Below, piece by piece: positions 26,940-35,928 of a stretch of 64,000 nt of DNA. The notes under the pieces are model-generated. The model saw only the letters and a list, made by a program, of their open reading frames with translations. It did no database searches and was not told the DNA's origin. The stretch is from Streptomyces griseoluteus. Lineage in GTDB: Bacteria; Actinomycetota; Actinomycetes; Streptomycetales; Streptomycetaceae. A program made the position numbers and the translations under genes. How positions within the stretch are numbered: the stretch's first letter is position 1; each line of letters starts with the position of its first letter. The stretch lies in NCBI RefSeq assembly GCF_004784465.1, contig NZ_SRRU01000009.1, forward strand, positions 248,001 to 312,000. The letters are read 5' to 3'.

Positions 26940-26969
26940 GGTCCGCGCTTCCTGCACCGGACGCCCTTC

Positions 26970-27007
26970 ACTGATCGGTGTAGCGGAGCCTATGTTCACA
27001 GATCAGT
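26970..27007. promoter_or_regulatory. Candidate TetR operator
   Basis: ACTGATCgGTG (26970-26980) faces CACaGATCAGT (26997-27007), matching in 10 of 11 positions with a 16-bp spacer. It lies in the 91-bp gap between the divergent regulator and oxidoreductase, 24 bp before the oxidoreductase start. It probably covers both promoters. Confidence 0.6.
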
Positions 27008-27030
27008 ATACCTTGGAGGAGGTTCATGTG

Positions 27031-28080
27031 ATGGGCGTGCCCGAGACCATGCGCGCGGTGCGGATCGCAGAGCACGGAGGTCCGGAGGTTCTCGAGGTGA
27101 CGGAAGTGGCCGTGCCCACTCCGCAGGCCGGAGAGGTACTGGTCCAGGTCAGCGCGGCGGCGCTGAACAACACCGACCTGTGGACCCGGGAGGGCGCCTA
27201 TGGCCGCCCCGGAGACCCGGAAGCACTGTCGGGCTGGCGAGGCCCCGTCGCCTTCCCGCGCACCCAGGGCGCCGACGTGGCCGGCCGGGTCGTGGCGGTC
27301 GGCGGCGACGTGGACCAGTGCCTCGTCGGTCGCCGAGTGGTCGTCGACCCCGCCATCTACGACGCCGAGGGACCGGATGCGAACCCCGTGGGCCTGATGG
27401 GGAGCGAACGCGACGGCGGTTACGCCGAGTACGTGACCGCGTCGGCGGAGCGTGTACATGACGTGACAACCTCCCCGCTCTCGGACGAGCAGCTCGCGAC
27501 GTTGCCGACCGCCTACGGCACGGCGCTGGGCATGATCGAGCGGGGCCGGCTGCAGGAGGGAGAGACCGTCATGGTTTCCGGAGCCTCCGGCGGTGTCGGC
27601 ATCGCGCTGGTGCAGATCGCCCGTGCGCGCGGCGCGCGGGTGCTCGCCATCAGCAGCGAATCCAAGATCGATGCGGTACGCGAGGCCGGCGCGCACGAAG
27701 TCGTCGACCGCGCACGAGACGTTGCCGAGCAGATCCGCGCTGCCGCCCCGGACGGCATCGATGTCGCACTCGACGTCGTCGCCGGGGATCTGCTGAGCGA
27801 GGGGCTGCCGCTACTGCGCGAGGGCGGCCGGTGGGTCATCGCCGGCGCACTCGGCGGCTACACCGTGACCTTTGATGCGCGCCGTCTCTACCTGCACAAT
27901 GCGCAGATCATCGGCTCCGCGATGCACACACCCACGCACTTCGACCTCCTCATGGACCTTGCGCGTCAGGGGGAGATCCAGCCCGTTGTCGCGGCGAGGT
28001 TCCCACTGGATCAGGCTGCTCAGGCGCAGGACGAACTCGCCCGCAGGGCGCACGTGGGAAAGATCGTCCTGCACCCGTAG
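27031..28080 (+). CDS. Zinc-independent quinone oxidoreductase (MDR family)
   Basis: This 349-aa medium-chain reductase has a GroES-like N-terminal half (residues 1-150) and a Rossmann domain with VSGASGGVGIALVQIA binding NADPH. The structural zinc cysteines and catalytic zinc ligands of alcohol dehydrogenases are absent, as in quinone oxidoreductases. ATG 27031 has GGAGGAGG 8 bp upstream; an earlier ATG at 27026 meets TGA at once. It is probably induced through the TetR repressor encoded divergently. Confidence 0.92.
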   Translation: MGVPETMRAVRIAEHGGPEVLEVTEVAVPTPQAGEVLVQVSAAALNNTDLWTREGAYGRPGDPEALSGWRGPVAFPRTQGADVAGRVVAVGGDVDQCLVGRRVVVDPAIYDAEGPDANPVGLMGSERDGGYAEYVTASAERVHDVTTSPLSDEQLATLPTAYGTALGMIERGRLQEGETVMVSGASGGVGIALVQIARARGARVLAISSESKIDAVREAGAHEVVDRARDVAEQIRAAAPDGIDVALDVVAGDLLSEGLPLLREGGRWVIAGALGGYTVTFDARRLYLHNAQIIGSAMHTPTHFDLLMDLARQGEIQPVVAARFPLDQAAQAQDELARRAHVGKIVLHP

Positions 28081-28494
28081 CGCATCCGGAGCCGTACCGT
28101 ATCGACGGTTCTGGGAGGGGCTGGTCAAGGCCAAGGGCCAAGGGCCTCAGGGGCGGGGAGGAGCCGCCGAAGGCGACGAACGTCATCGACCCGATGAGGG
28201 TGCTCGGGGGAAGCCTCTGGCCTGCCCGCTTCGGCCGCGCAGGCAAGAAGCCGGCTGCTGCGCTCGCAGCCGACGTCGCTATAAGAGGTGGCGCGCATGA
28301 GTCGTGCTGGGCCGCGCGATATCTCCTGCCGCATCGGGAATGCCCGCCGGGTCGGTGTGGTTGAACAGGGCGTGATGGTGAAGGGGACAGTGTCCCCGGG
28401 CCTCATTTATTGCCTGCAGGGACGATCGTTCGGCTGAAGCCCTGCAGAGCCTTTCGCCGCGTAGGCGACCGCCCTTCACGATCACGACCCTTTC
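28081..28494. other. Intergenic with two symmetric elements
   Basis: About 410 bp. It contains a small GCCTGC/GCAGGC hairpin near 28217-28241 that could end the oxidoreductase transcript. A 47-codon frame begins at 28297 with an AGAGGTG site but no recognisable product. The dyad at 28383 is listed separately. Confidence 0.4.
28383..28397. promoter_or_regulatory. Perfect dyad, possible operator
   Basis: GGGGACA-g-TGTCCCC is an exact 7-1-7 inverted repeat, too short-spaced to fold as RNA, so more likely a protein-binding site. It sits in a gap with no clear downstream gene. Confidence 0.35.
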
Positions 28495-28532
28495 GCGGCA
28501 GTCCCGGCCGGCATGCCGGCCGGGACTGCCGC
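28495..28532. terminator. 38-bp perfect palindrome terminator
   Basis: The sequence from 28495 to 28532 is self-complementary around GCATGC (28511-28516), with arms CGGCAGTCCCGGCCGG. It is followed on the plus strand by CTTTTTC, a textbook intrinsic terminator, and can also stop transcription from the convergent TipA-like gene. Confidence 0.9.
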
Positions 28533-28606
28533 TTTTTCGGTGCAGGCTGCGGAGCGCCGTGCCCGGCCCGCAGTGAACGCACGCCGGGACCCGTTGCTGT
28601 GTGTGT

Positions 28607-29364
28607 TCAGCTCAGCCGGGTGGTGGCGTAAACCTCGATGGCATCGCGCTGGTACGCAGCCAGACCCGGGGCGATCGCTTCGTACGCGGCGCGCCAGGCG
28701 TCGTTGTCCACGCAGGAGCGACCCATGGCCCGGTACTCGTCGACGGTCACGGTGCGGAGCGCGGTCAGGGTCCGGTACTGGGCGTCGATCTCGGACTGCA
28801 CCGGCTCGGCGTCGACACGGTGTCCAGCGGCCATGAGCTCGGCCAGCCGGACCATCTGTGCCGTGCGCTCGCGCTGCCCGGCCTCGACGTCGTGCGGCTC
28901 ATCCCGGCGACCCGGCGGGCCACCGCCTGGGCGTGCTCGGGGAAGTCGCGCAGGGTCTCCTGGTACTGGGCAGGCGTCACGCCCTCGAACAGGTTCTCCG
29001 GTCGGTTGATGGTCATGGCTCTGCCGTCCTTCCTGGACTGTTCCAGTTCGGCGATCGTGCGCGAGACGGTGCCGGCCAGGGCGTCGAGGCGGTCGCGTTC
29101 GGCGAGCAGCCGCCGGTGGTGGCCGCGCAGGGCTTCCAACTCGTCGACCTGTTCGGCCAGGATCCGGCCGATCTCGGGCAGCCCCAGGCCCAGGGCCCGA
29201 AGGACGAGGATCTGCTGCAGCCGCAGCAGCTGGAGCTCCCTGTAGTAGCGGTGGCCGTTGGTTCCGATCCGGGCGGGCGGGAGCAGGCCGATCTCGTCGT
29301 AGTGCCGCAGGGTTCGGGCGGTCACGCCGGACATCCGTGCGACCTCCGCGATCGGCCAGTCCAT
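28607..29364 (-). pseudogene. TipA-like MerR regulator with a frameshift
   Basis: The start at ATG 29364 has AGGGAG upstream. The first frame encodes the MerR DNA-binding domain (PIAEVARMSGVTARTLRHYD, residues about 3-22), the dimer coiled coil and the start of a TipAS ligand domain, up to VARRVAGM. Near 28905 the coding look moves to another frame (DEPHDVEAGQRERTAQMVRL to YEAIAPGLAAYQRD), which completes a TipAS domain ending at 28607. The total length is one base short of a multiple of three. TipA proteins bind thiopeptides and switch on their own promoters. Either the gene is broken or one base is miscalled. Confidence 0.82.
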
Positions 29365-30572
29365 CACCGTCTCCCTCGCACATGTGTCGCCGGGCCGGTC
29401 TCTCCGGCCCTGTCCAGGACGGTAGAAGCTGCCGCAACGGCAACTGCAACCCCGAGACCGATGCTCCTCGCAGTCGAATGGCACGGCCTACACCGTGCTC
29501 GTCGTATGTCTGCTGGGCTTCGTCGTCCGCGCCGCGGACCTCGGCGGCCGCAAGGGTCGCTGGTACCGCTGGTAGACGACAGAACACACACCAGGCGCGA
29601 GGAACGCGCCACACGCGAGGTGATGGGGTCCGGCCGAATACGGCCGGGCCCCACTCGCGTAAGGGACCCGCCTGTACGAGCAGTTGGGAGGGATCGGGCG
29701 TATCGGACGCACCGCAGGGTAGGTGAGTCATGCACCGGCCCCGCAGGCCCAGCAGTGGAACCCTGCTCCTCCTGTCTGCGGGGCCGCTGCACACGTCTGT
29801 CGCCCGCGCGCGCGGGAGCCGGACATGCCCCGGCGTGCCGACCGGGCGTCCCCTCCTCCTCGCGAAGCCTCCGCCCGCCCCCCGCTACCTCGGAGATGCG
29901 GACGCCTCGGCGACTCAGGCGGCGCACCAGCCAATGGGTCGTCCGGGAGCTGCGCGGCACCGCCCGTCGACCCCCGACGGCCCAGCGCGGGCGCAGAGAC
30001 ATGCCGACTGCCGGCCGCCATGGTGGCCGTCGAACGTGTGCAAAGCGGCGCACACTGCCCGGCGACGTCGCCGCCACCGGCCCGGCCGGCGCCTGGCGCA
30101 CCCATCGCTCCCCGCGCCTGGTCGTGCGCTCTTAGCGCTAGCGGCCGTCCCGTGGTCGCGCGGTCTGACGGTGCTGACCGGCCGGTGGGTGGGTCACCAC
30201 TATGACTTGGCCGCCCGTTGGGAGGCTTGCGCACCCAGCATGCGACCACATGTGAAGTAGGGGATTCCGGTTCAGTGGTGATCTTGTGAAGGTGTTCCGC
30301 CACCCGTAACGCGCACATCCCGGAAGGCGCTGAACACAGTGACTCCTGACGGATCACGCTGCTTGCATTCCAAGGGAGTTGCGGGCGATGCCAAGACAGG
30401 TGCGGGCTCGTTTACGCCCCCCAGGTGGGGGCCCGCCCGTGTTGACCTCGCAGCGCACCGTTATGCCGTGCCCATGGTTGGGGGGACTGTGACGTCGACG
30501 CTCTCCTCAGCGTGAGCAGCGGACGACGCCCCAGCCGTCCGTCCACGCCCGCCCAGTGAAAGCCCCCACGCC
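29365..30572. other. 1.2-kb gene-poor stretch
   Basis: No supported gene. At 29492-29575 a plus-strand frame reads VLVVCLLGFVVRAADLGG then RKGRWYRW. This could be the end of a tiny membrane protein, but no start is convincing. A long minus frame (29728-30357) is Arg/Pro-rich and lacks motifs. Near 30400-30436 the sequence CCCCCCAGGTGGGGGC forms a hairpin. The rest looks like decayed DNA. Confidence 0.45.
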
Positions 30573-31856
30573 TTGACCGTCCCCTCGCACGAGGCCCAGC
30601 CGGCCGGCCGGCACGCTGCCGTCCCCACAGGCAGCCTGTTCCGGCAGATCTACGCACCACGCGTCTGCGATGGCCTCGCCTACTCCATGTCGACCTACGC
30701 CATGCCTCTCGTCGTGCTGGCCACCACCGGCTCCGCGTCTCTGACGGGCCTGGCCTTCGCACTGGAGTGGATACCTCGGGTGGCCGCGTTCGGCTTCGCG
30801 GGCGCCCTGGTGGACCGCAGTGGCGCGGCGATCGTGTCCTTCCTCGCCTCGTTCGCCCGCGCCCTGCTGGTGGCGGGCGCCGCTGCCGCACTGATCGCAC
30901 TGCCGCCGGGTACGGTCGAGACCGTCACCGTCATGGCACTGGCCGCCGTGACGGGGGCGCTGACACAGTTCAGCTTCATCGCCAACGAGGCGGTCGGCGC
31001 CATCGTCAGCCGCCGCACCGACAGGCAGGCCCACAAGGTGCAGTCGGTGCTGATCGGCATCGACCAGACAGCCACCGTCATCGGCCCGGCTCTGGGCGGC
31101 CTTCTGCTGCTCACCGGCCCGACTCTCATGCTGGCGTGCCTGAGCGTGCTGTCTTTCGTGTCCGCCGCACTCGCGCTGCAGACACCGCCCACCCCTCTGC
31201 GTGCCGCACGTCACGGTGGACCGGCGCCGGGCGGCGGCCTGCGGGAAGGGTGGCAGACCCTGCGCTCGCTGCCGTCCCTGCGACGGCTGGTGGCCGGGCT
31301 GGCCTGCTCCAACCTCATGCTCGGACTGCTGCAATCGGCCAGCCCCGTCCTCGTGGAGGACCGCTTTGGCCGCTCCCCGGCCGCCGCCGGCGCGCTCTGG
31401 TCCATCGCCGCTGTTCTCACCTTGGCCGTGGTCGCCTGCTGCCGGGCGGGCCTTGACCGGCTCGGCCTGTGGGGGATCGGTGTCATCAGCGCATCCGTCG
31501 CGGCTGCCGCCTGCCTTGCCGTGCCGCAGGCCCTCTCCTACCCCGGCTACGTGACCCTCGTGGCCCTCTTCATGGCCGCCGACGGAGGACTTACCGTCGT
31601 CCTGCGCACCCTGCGTTCACAGGTCATCCCACCTGCGGCCTTCGGCACGACCCTGTCCCTGACCGTCCTGTTCCTGCTGCTGCCCTTCCCCGTCGCGGGC
31701 GTGTTGCTCGCCCTCACTCCGCCGCCGTACCTGGACGGGCTCATCGGGGCGTGCGCCGTGGTGCAGGCGCTCGCTCTGCTCGTCACCTTCCTACGCCTGC
31801 GCCACGACCCGATTCTTCGAGCCAGGACATCGCCGGCCCGCCACGAGGCCGCCTGA
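30573..31856 (+). CDS. MFS transporter
   Basis: This 427-aa protein has about 12 hydrophobic helices. It begins RQIYAPRVCDGLAYSMSTYA in helix 1, with the motif-A-like FAGALVDRSGAAIVSF after helix 2 and a central loop at 200-225. It resembles the enterobactin-exporter/macrolide-efflux (MFS_3) branch. Only a TTG at 30573 gives a full first helix; no ATG or GTG is available before residue 38. A conserved long imperfect hairpin follows the gene. Substrate unknown. Confidence 0.85.
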   Translation: MTVPSHEAQPAGRHAAVPTGSLFRQIYAPRVCDGLAYSMSTYAMPLVVLATTGSASLTGLAFALEWIPRVAAFGFAGALVDRSGAAIVSFLASFARALLVAGAAAALIALPPGTVETVTVMALAAVTGALTQFSFIANEAVGAIVSRRTDRQAHKVQSVLIGIDQTATVIGPALGGLLLLTGPTLMLACLSVLSFVSAALALQTPPTPLRAARHGGPAPGGGLREGWQTLRSLPSLRRLVAGLACSNLMLGLLQSASPVLVEDRFGRSPAAAGALWSIAAVLTLAVVACCRAGLDRLGLWGIGVISASVAAAACLAVPQALSYPGYVTLVALFMAADGGLTVVLRTLRSQVIPPAAFGTTLSLTVLFLLLPFPVAGVLLALTPPPYLDGLIGACAVVQALALLVTFLRLRHDPILRARTSPARHEAA

Positions 31857-32179
31857 CCCGGCCATTTATCGGGCTGGGCTTGGGCGGCTCGGTCCGGCCG
31901 GAGGACCTACAGAGGCATCTGCACGAGTCACCCAGCGGGCGTATGCGGATTCGCATGGCCAGTGAGGCATTCATCGAGGCCGTCACCCTCCCGCATGCAG
32001 GAACCGCTGGGCGACGGACAGCGGACGTCCTGCGGCACCGAAGACGGCGCCGCACACCGCAAACCCGCCCGCCGACCCACAGATCCGCACAGCCGCCGGA
32101 CGGCCGCCCGCGGCGCACCTGCCCGATCTCCTGCCGGTCTGTGCGGCCCGTCGGCGGGCCCCGGCGCGGCCCTGCCTAG
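31857..32179. other. Intergenic between MFS gene and duplication copy B
   Basis: 320 bp with no gene. The only structure seen is the imperfect inverted repeat at 32068-32158. The duplicated segment starts immediately to its right. Confidence 0.5.
32068..32158. terminator. Long imperfect hairpin after the MFS gene
   Basis: CCCGCCGAC (32068-32076) and CCGCACAG (32085-32092) face CTGTGCGG (32139-32146) and GTCGGCGGG (32150-32158) in order, giving a two-part stem with internal bulge and a 46-nt head. It may end transcription before the secreted-protein gene. Confidence 0.5.
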
Positions 32180-32450
32180 CACGGCTCAGTTCATCGGGTC
32201 CGCAGCGACGCGCCGTAATCACGGGAGTGAGGAGGCATCAGAATGTCACCCGGAAAGCCTAATAGTATGTCAATCAGCTTTTTGACTACCTTATTTGATG
32301 TCTCGTCAGTTCATGGCAAATAACCCGAGAATACCCTGTTCGGAGCTGCGTCCCCAACTTCCGATATGCCGGTCATGTCGGCTGTAGGTAGGTTCATCCA
32401 CGAGCCGGTCCGACGGGCCGGCGCCCCTCAGTGCGACAGGAGATCGTGAG

Positions 32451-33002
32451 ATGAAGCTTCGTACGACCGTGATCACCACTGCTGTGTCGGCTGCCGCGGC
32501 TTTGGCCGCGACCGGTATCACGTACGCCTCGGCCGCTTCCGCTTCGGCGCCCCAGGAGGCCCCGGCCGCCGTTGCCGCCGTTGCCGCCGCAACCGGCGGC
32601 AGTGGGCAGGGCGGGAACAGCAAGGGCAACGAGGGCAACAACAGCAAGGGCAACGAGGGGAACGAGGGCAAGGGCAACGACCGGGACGACGACGACAACG
32701 AGGGCAAGGGCGACTACAAGGGCCGCATCCAGATCAACGAGCGGTCCTACTCCGCCCACCCCGGTGACTGCATCACCGTGGTCAGCGGCCTGGGCGCGAA
32801 GAGCCTGAACATCCGCAACGAAACCCGCAAGGGTGTCGAGGTCTTCCGCGGGGCCGTCTGCGACAACGGCGCTCCCATCGCCACCGTCGGCCCGCACAGC
32901 TCCAGCTACGGCGTGAAGCCGGGCTGCGTCGAGGGCCTCGACATCGACAAGGGTGTGGTGGCCAGCTTCCGGGTGGTCAAGCGTCACCACGACGACTACT
33001 AG
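32451..33002 (+). CDS. Small secreted protein with acidic Gly-Asn linker, copy B
   Basis: This 183-aa paralogue of 1452-2000 shares the signal peptide, KGNEGN linker, DRDDDDNEGK run and C-terminal domain. Differences include an extra VAAVAA in the region after the signal peptide and a third cysteine (KPGCVEG, where copy A has RPGWTEG). That odd cysteine could allow dimer formation. Upstream, 270 bp of leader are conserved with copy A, including an AATAGTATGTCAATCA stretch, so both genes are probably controlled alike. Confidence 0.85.
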   Translation: MKLRTTVITTAVSAAAALAATGITYASAASASAPQEAPAAVAAVAAATGGSGQGGNSKGNEGNNSKGNEGNEGKGNDRDDDDNEGKGDYKGRIQINERSYSAHPGDCITVVSGLGAKSLNIRNETRKGVEVFRGAVCDNGAPIATVGPHSSSYGVKPGCVEGLDIDKGVVASFRVVKRHHDDY

Positions 33003-33028
33003 GCCGTAGCCGAGCCCATACTGTGAAG

Positions 33029-33055
33029 CCCCGGCCCGCCGGAATCGGGCCGGGG
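33029..33055 (+). terminator. Terminator after secreted protein B
   Basis: CCCCGGCCCG (33029-33038) pairs with CGGGCCGGGG (33046-33055), loop CCGGAAT, the same hairpin as in copy A with a shorter perfect stem. Confidence 0.8.
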
Positions 33056-33368
33056 TCTCAGTTTGACCCACGCGCGTGGCGGTCACCTCCACCCCGCCCC
33101 GCCCGTGCCGGATGCCGGGTGCGCGGCATCCGGTGCCCGCGCGGCCTTCCCGCGCCTTCACAGCCAGCCCCACCTGCGGCTTTATGCCCGTCGGTGTGGG
33201 TTCTCAGTCCGCCCCCCGGATGTGTGCCCTGCGCTTTCCCGGTCCGCAAACGGGTGAGGAGTCAGTTCATCCGGCTTCCGCCCCGCACACGGCGCGCGGC
33301 CCCTGAGAGCGCAGCCACGGAAAGCAATGGTCGCAGGCGACCCACCGGAAGCAGCCGAACATGGCGGA

Positions 33369-34946
33369 TCAGCGCAGCCCTGGCCGGAACGTCGTGAGGA
33401 ACACCTCCAGTGCCTTGCGGTTCACCGCCGCGCCGAAGTCGGCGGCCGGGGTCGTCCACCGCAGGGAGAAGCTGCGCCGCCCACCGAGGAGCAAGCCGCG
33501 GCCGAAGGTGCGCACCCGGTCCTCACCCGTCCCGGAGAGCCAGTCCATGTCGGCGGCTCTGCGTCCCTGGTACGTCGTCGCCCGGATCTCACCGACCCGC
33601 CGGTACCCGCCCGTCCGCTTCAGGCCGGGCTCGACCTCGTCCCGCCACACGGCGACCGGGTCCGGCCCGACGCGCTCGCTGTAGGTGACCGCGAGGGAGC
33701 GCGCGTCACCGCTCGCGCCGAACGTCACGCGGTAGGCCGGACCCGGCACCCGCGTGGTGCGCAGCCGCGACCAGTCCGCGGGAAGGGCGACGGAGAACCC
33801 CTCCGGGGCCCGGTACAGGTGGTAGCCGGACGGCAGAGCCGGCGGCGTGGCGGTCGCGGACGGCCGCGACGGACCGCCCCCAGCGCTCCCGCCCGGCGGT
33901 GAGGCGGTGACGGAGGCGGGAGGCCGGTTCGCCGTGCCGGCGGCGGAGGAGCCCCCGGAGCCGGTGCCGGGCAGCCGGTGCGTCGCGGCCAGGACGGCGA
34001 GACCGATGGTGACGACGGCCATGGCCGTGCCCGCGGCCAGGGTGCGCCGGCTCCAGGACCGGCCCGCGTGCCGGGCCGCGGTGCAGACGCCGCGCAACCG
34101 GGGCCTTGGCGGCGCCGCGCCGACCGTGCCGGGATCCTCCCTGAGGGCGCGGGCGAGCGCGTCACGGACCACGGGGGCGGAGAGCCGCTCCCGCGCGTCC
34201 TTGCGGAGCAGACCCTGCACGGCCTGGGCGAGCGGCCCGGCCCGCAGCGGGTTGCGTAACGGCAGCCGGTCCACGCTCCTCAGCGTGGCCTCGAAGAGGC
34301 CCCGGTCGCGGAACGGTGGGCGGCCCTCGACCATCGTGTACAGGACCGCGCCGAGCGCCCACAGATCGGTCGCCGGGCCGACACGCTCGTCCCGGGCCTG
34401 CTCCGGGGAGGCGTACGACGGTGCGGTGAGCCGCGGCGCCAGGGTCGCGCCCACCAAGCCGTAACCGGCCACCACGACACCGCCCTCCGCGCGCAGGAAC
34501 ACCTGGCCGGGGCTGAACTCGCCGTGGGTGATGCCCTCGGCGTGCGCGGCTTCCAGTACGTCGAGCAGTTCCAGCCCGATGCGGGCGGTGCGTACGTACG
34601 AGAACACGCCCTTCTTGGTGATGAGTTCGCCCAGCGGCGTGCCGTCGATCCACTCGGTGACCGTCCACAGCGTGCCGGCCTCGGTGACCGCGTCGACGAC
34701 CGTGGCGACCCGGCCCGGCCGCAGCAGGCCCATGGTCTCCGACCTCCGCAGGACGCGAGCGGTGATGCGGCGGGCGGTGTCCTCGTCGGTACCTTCCGGG
34801 AGACCGACCTGCGTCAGCAGACGGGGGCGCTCCGCCTCGACGTCCTCGCCGTACCAGCAGACGCAGTTCGTCTCGCTGTGGACGACCTCGAGGATCCGGT
34901 AGCGCCCGGCGATCAACCCGTGTGCGGAGACGTGCGCCTTGCCCAT
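33369..34946 (-). CDS. Membrane-anchored pseudokinase with extracellular domain
   Basis: This 525-aa protein has a recognisable Ser/Thr kinase fold at residues 12-272 (RYRILEVV start, TVTEWIDGTPL hinge, SYASPEQ and DLWALGAVLYTMVEGRPPF). Every catalytic motif is lost: the glycine loop is HSETNCVCWYGE, the VAIK lysine is absent (LLTQVGLP), HRDLKPxN is HGEFSPGQ (141-148) and DFG is GYG (161-163). One membrane helix at about 303-321 is followed by a Pro/Ser/Gly linker and a DUF1795/PsbP-like domain from YRAPEGFSVALPADW to the end. ATG 34946 fits the GAGGG site better than ATG 34952. A scaffolding or sensing role is likely. Confidence 0.87.
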   Translation of the reverse strand: MGKAHVSAHGLIAGRYRILEVVHSETNCVCWYGEDVEAERPRLLTQVGLPEGTDEDTARRITARVLRRSETMGLLRPGRVATVVDAVTEAGTLWTVTEWIDGTPLGELITKKGVFSYVRTARIGLELLDVLEAAHAEGITHGEFSPGQVFLRAEGGVVVAGYGLVGATLAPRLTAPSYASPEQARDERVGPATDLWALGAVLYTMVEGRPPFRDRGLFEATLRSVDRLPLRNPLRAGPLAQAVQGLLRKDARERLSAPVVRDALARALREDPGTVGAAPPRPRLRGVCTAARHAGRSWSRRTLAAGTAMAVVTIGLAVLAATHRLPGTGSGGSSAAGTANRPPASVTASPPGGSAGGGPSRPSATATPPALPSGYHLYRAPEGFSVALPADWSRLRTTRVPGPAYRVTFGASGDARSLAVTYSERVGPDPVAVWRDEVEPGLKRTGGYRRVGEIRATTYQGRRAADMDWLSGTGEDRVRTFGRGLLLGGRRSFSLRWTTPAADFGAAVNRKALEVFLTTFRPGLR

Positions 34947-35209
34947 GGTCATCCCTCGCTGAAGCCCTGTCTCTCACCTTTCCCTCTGGTACGGGGGTAG
35001 CGGGGGAGTGCGTTCAAAGAATGTGCGACCAGACGTCCGTTCCTGCCTTTTATTTCGACCGCGGTGAGCAAGTGTGCGAAAAAGTTCAGACGCACGGTGC
35101 TGGTAAGGGCTTCCCGTCGCGCCGAAGGTTCGCCGGCCCCCGCCGACGGTGGCCTCCCCTACCGGGAGGTCCACGGAAAACGACCTGTGACGTCCGGGCG
35201 CGGGGGCCG

Positions 35210-35527
35210 GTGCGGCTGACCGATGGCACGGCCGAGGCCTTCGCGCCGGCGGCGCCGCTGGGGGACGAGGGGCGGGTCCACCCCTTTGACGACCCGGTCG
35301 TCGTCGCCGTTCAGGGCGCGGTCGCCCGGGAGCTCGCGCGCGACGCCGACGACCTCACCGGCGTCCTGGTCGGCGTCATCGCCCCCGCACACCACCAGTC
35401 AGCGCCATCCCCCGGCTCCGACCCGCTCCACTACCCGCCGGACGGCCGGCAGGAGACACCTGGCGGCGGGCTCAGGCTCCTGGGCGGAGCGATCCGGGCT
35501 GCGCTGAGGAGTCCGAGGCTCGGCTGA
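35210..35527 (+). CDS. Weakly supported hypothetical protein
   Basis: A GTG-started frame of 105 codons keeps high third-position GC and contains HPFDDPVVVAVQGAVARELA and DDLTGVLVGVIAP, which look like a real helix and strand. The start lacks a clear ribosome site and the C-terminus is Pro/Gly-rich. It could be the remnant of a longer gene. No family recognised. Confidence 0.3.
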   Translation: MRLTDGTAEAFAPAAPLGDEGRVHPFDDPVVVAVQGAVARELARDADDLTGVLVGVIAPAHHQSAPSPGSDPLHYPPDGRQETPGGGLRLLGGAIRAALRSPRLG

Positions 35528-35928
35528 GCGATGGACTCCGCGTCCCGCCCCCTCTGCCCTGAGCCTCCCTCGGACGTCCTGTGACGGTGACGACCGGGGC
35601 CTCGCGCAAGGTGAGCCAGCAGCTGCTCGATCCCCGTACAACGAGTGCGCCTCGCCCTGTTCGTGAGGAGTGGACGATTGCTGCGGGGCAACATTCCGGC
35701 CGCATGCGATGGGCGGAATGACAGGAAGAACACTTCGCTTTCCTGGCGGGTCCGCGACGCTTCCGCTCGCAGGGGCCTGACCGGTCGTAAGGGGAGGGGC
35801 TGATTCCTGCCCGCGTGGAGGGGGACTTTGTGGGCAGCACCCGAATTCCTGTGCGGTTTCTGTGACAGGTTGTGGGTCGCCCGTGACCGCTGGGGTCGCC
35901 GTGGCTCATCTTCCTGTGGGGGGAAGTC
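35528..35928. other. Region upstream of the RHS gene
   Basis: 400 bp without a gene. The right end holds GTGGGGGGAAGTC before the GTG start of the RHS protein. No promoter is assigned. Confidence 0.45.

Larger units (their letters stand above)
32180..33262. repeat. Segmental duplication, copy B (partner 1182-2262)
   Basis: The leader, gene, hairpin and 205 bp of downstream DNA match copy A. After GGTGAGGAGT (ending 33262) the copies diverge abruptly: copy A continues into a gene start, copy B into unrelated sequence. The ribosome site is therefore left without a gene here. Confidence 0.9.

Noticed and set aside
29728..30357. 209-codon minus-strand open frame
   Set aside because: No ribosome site, low-complexity Arg/Pro/Gly, no recognisable fold.
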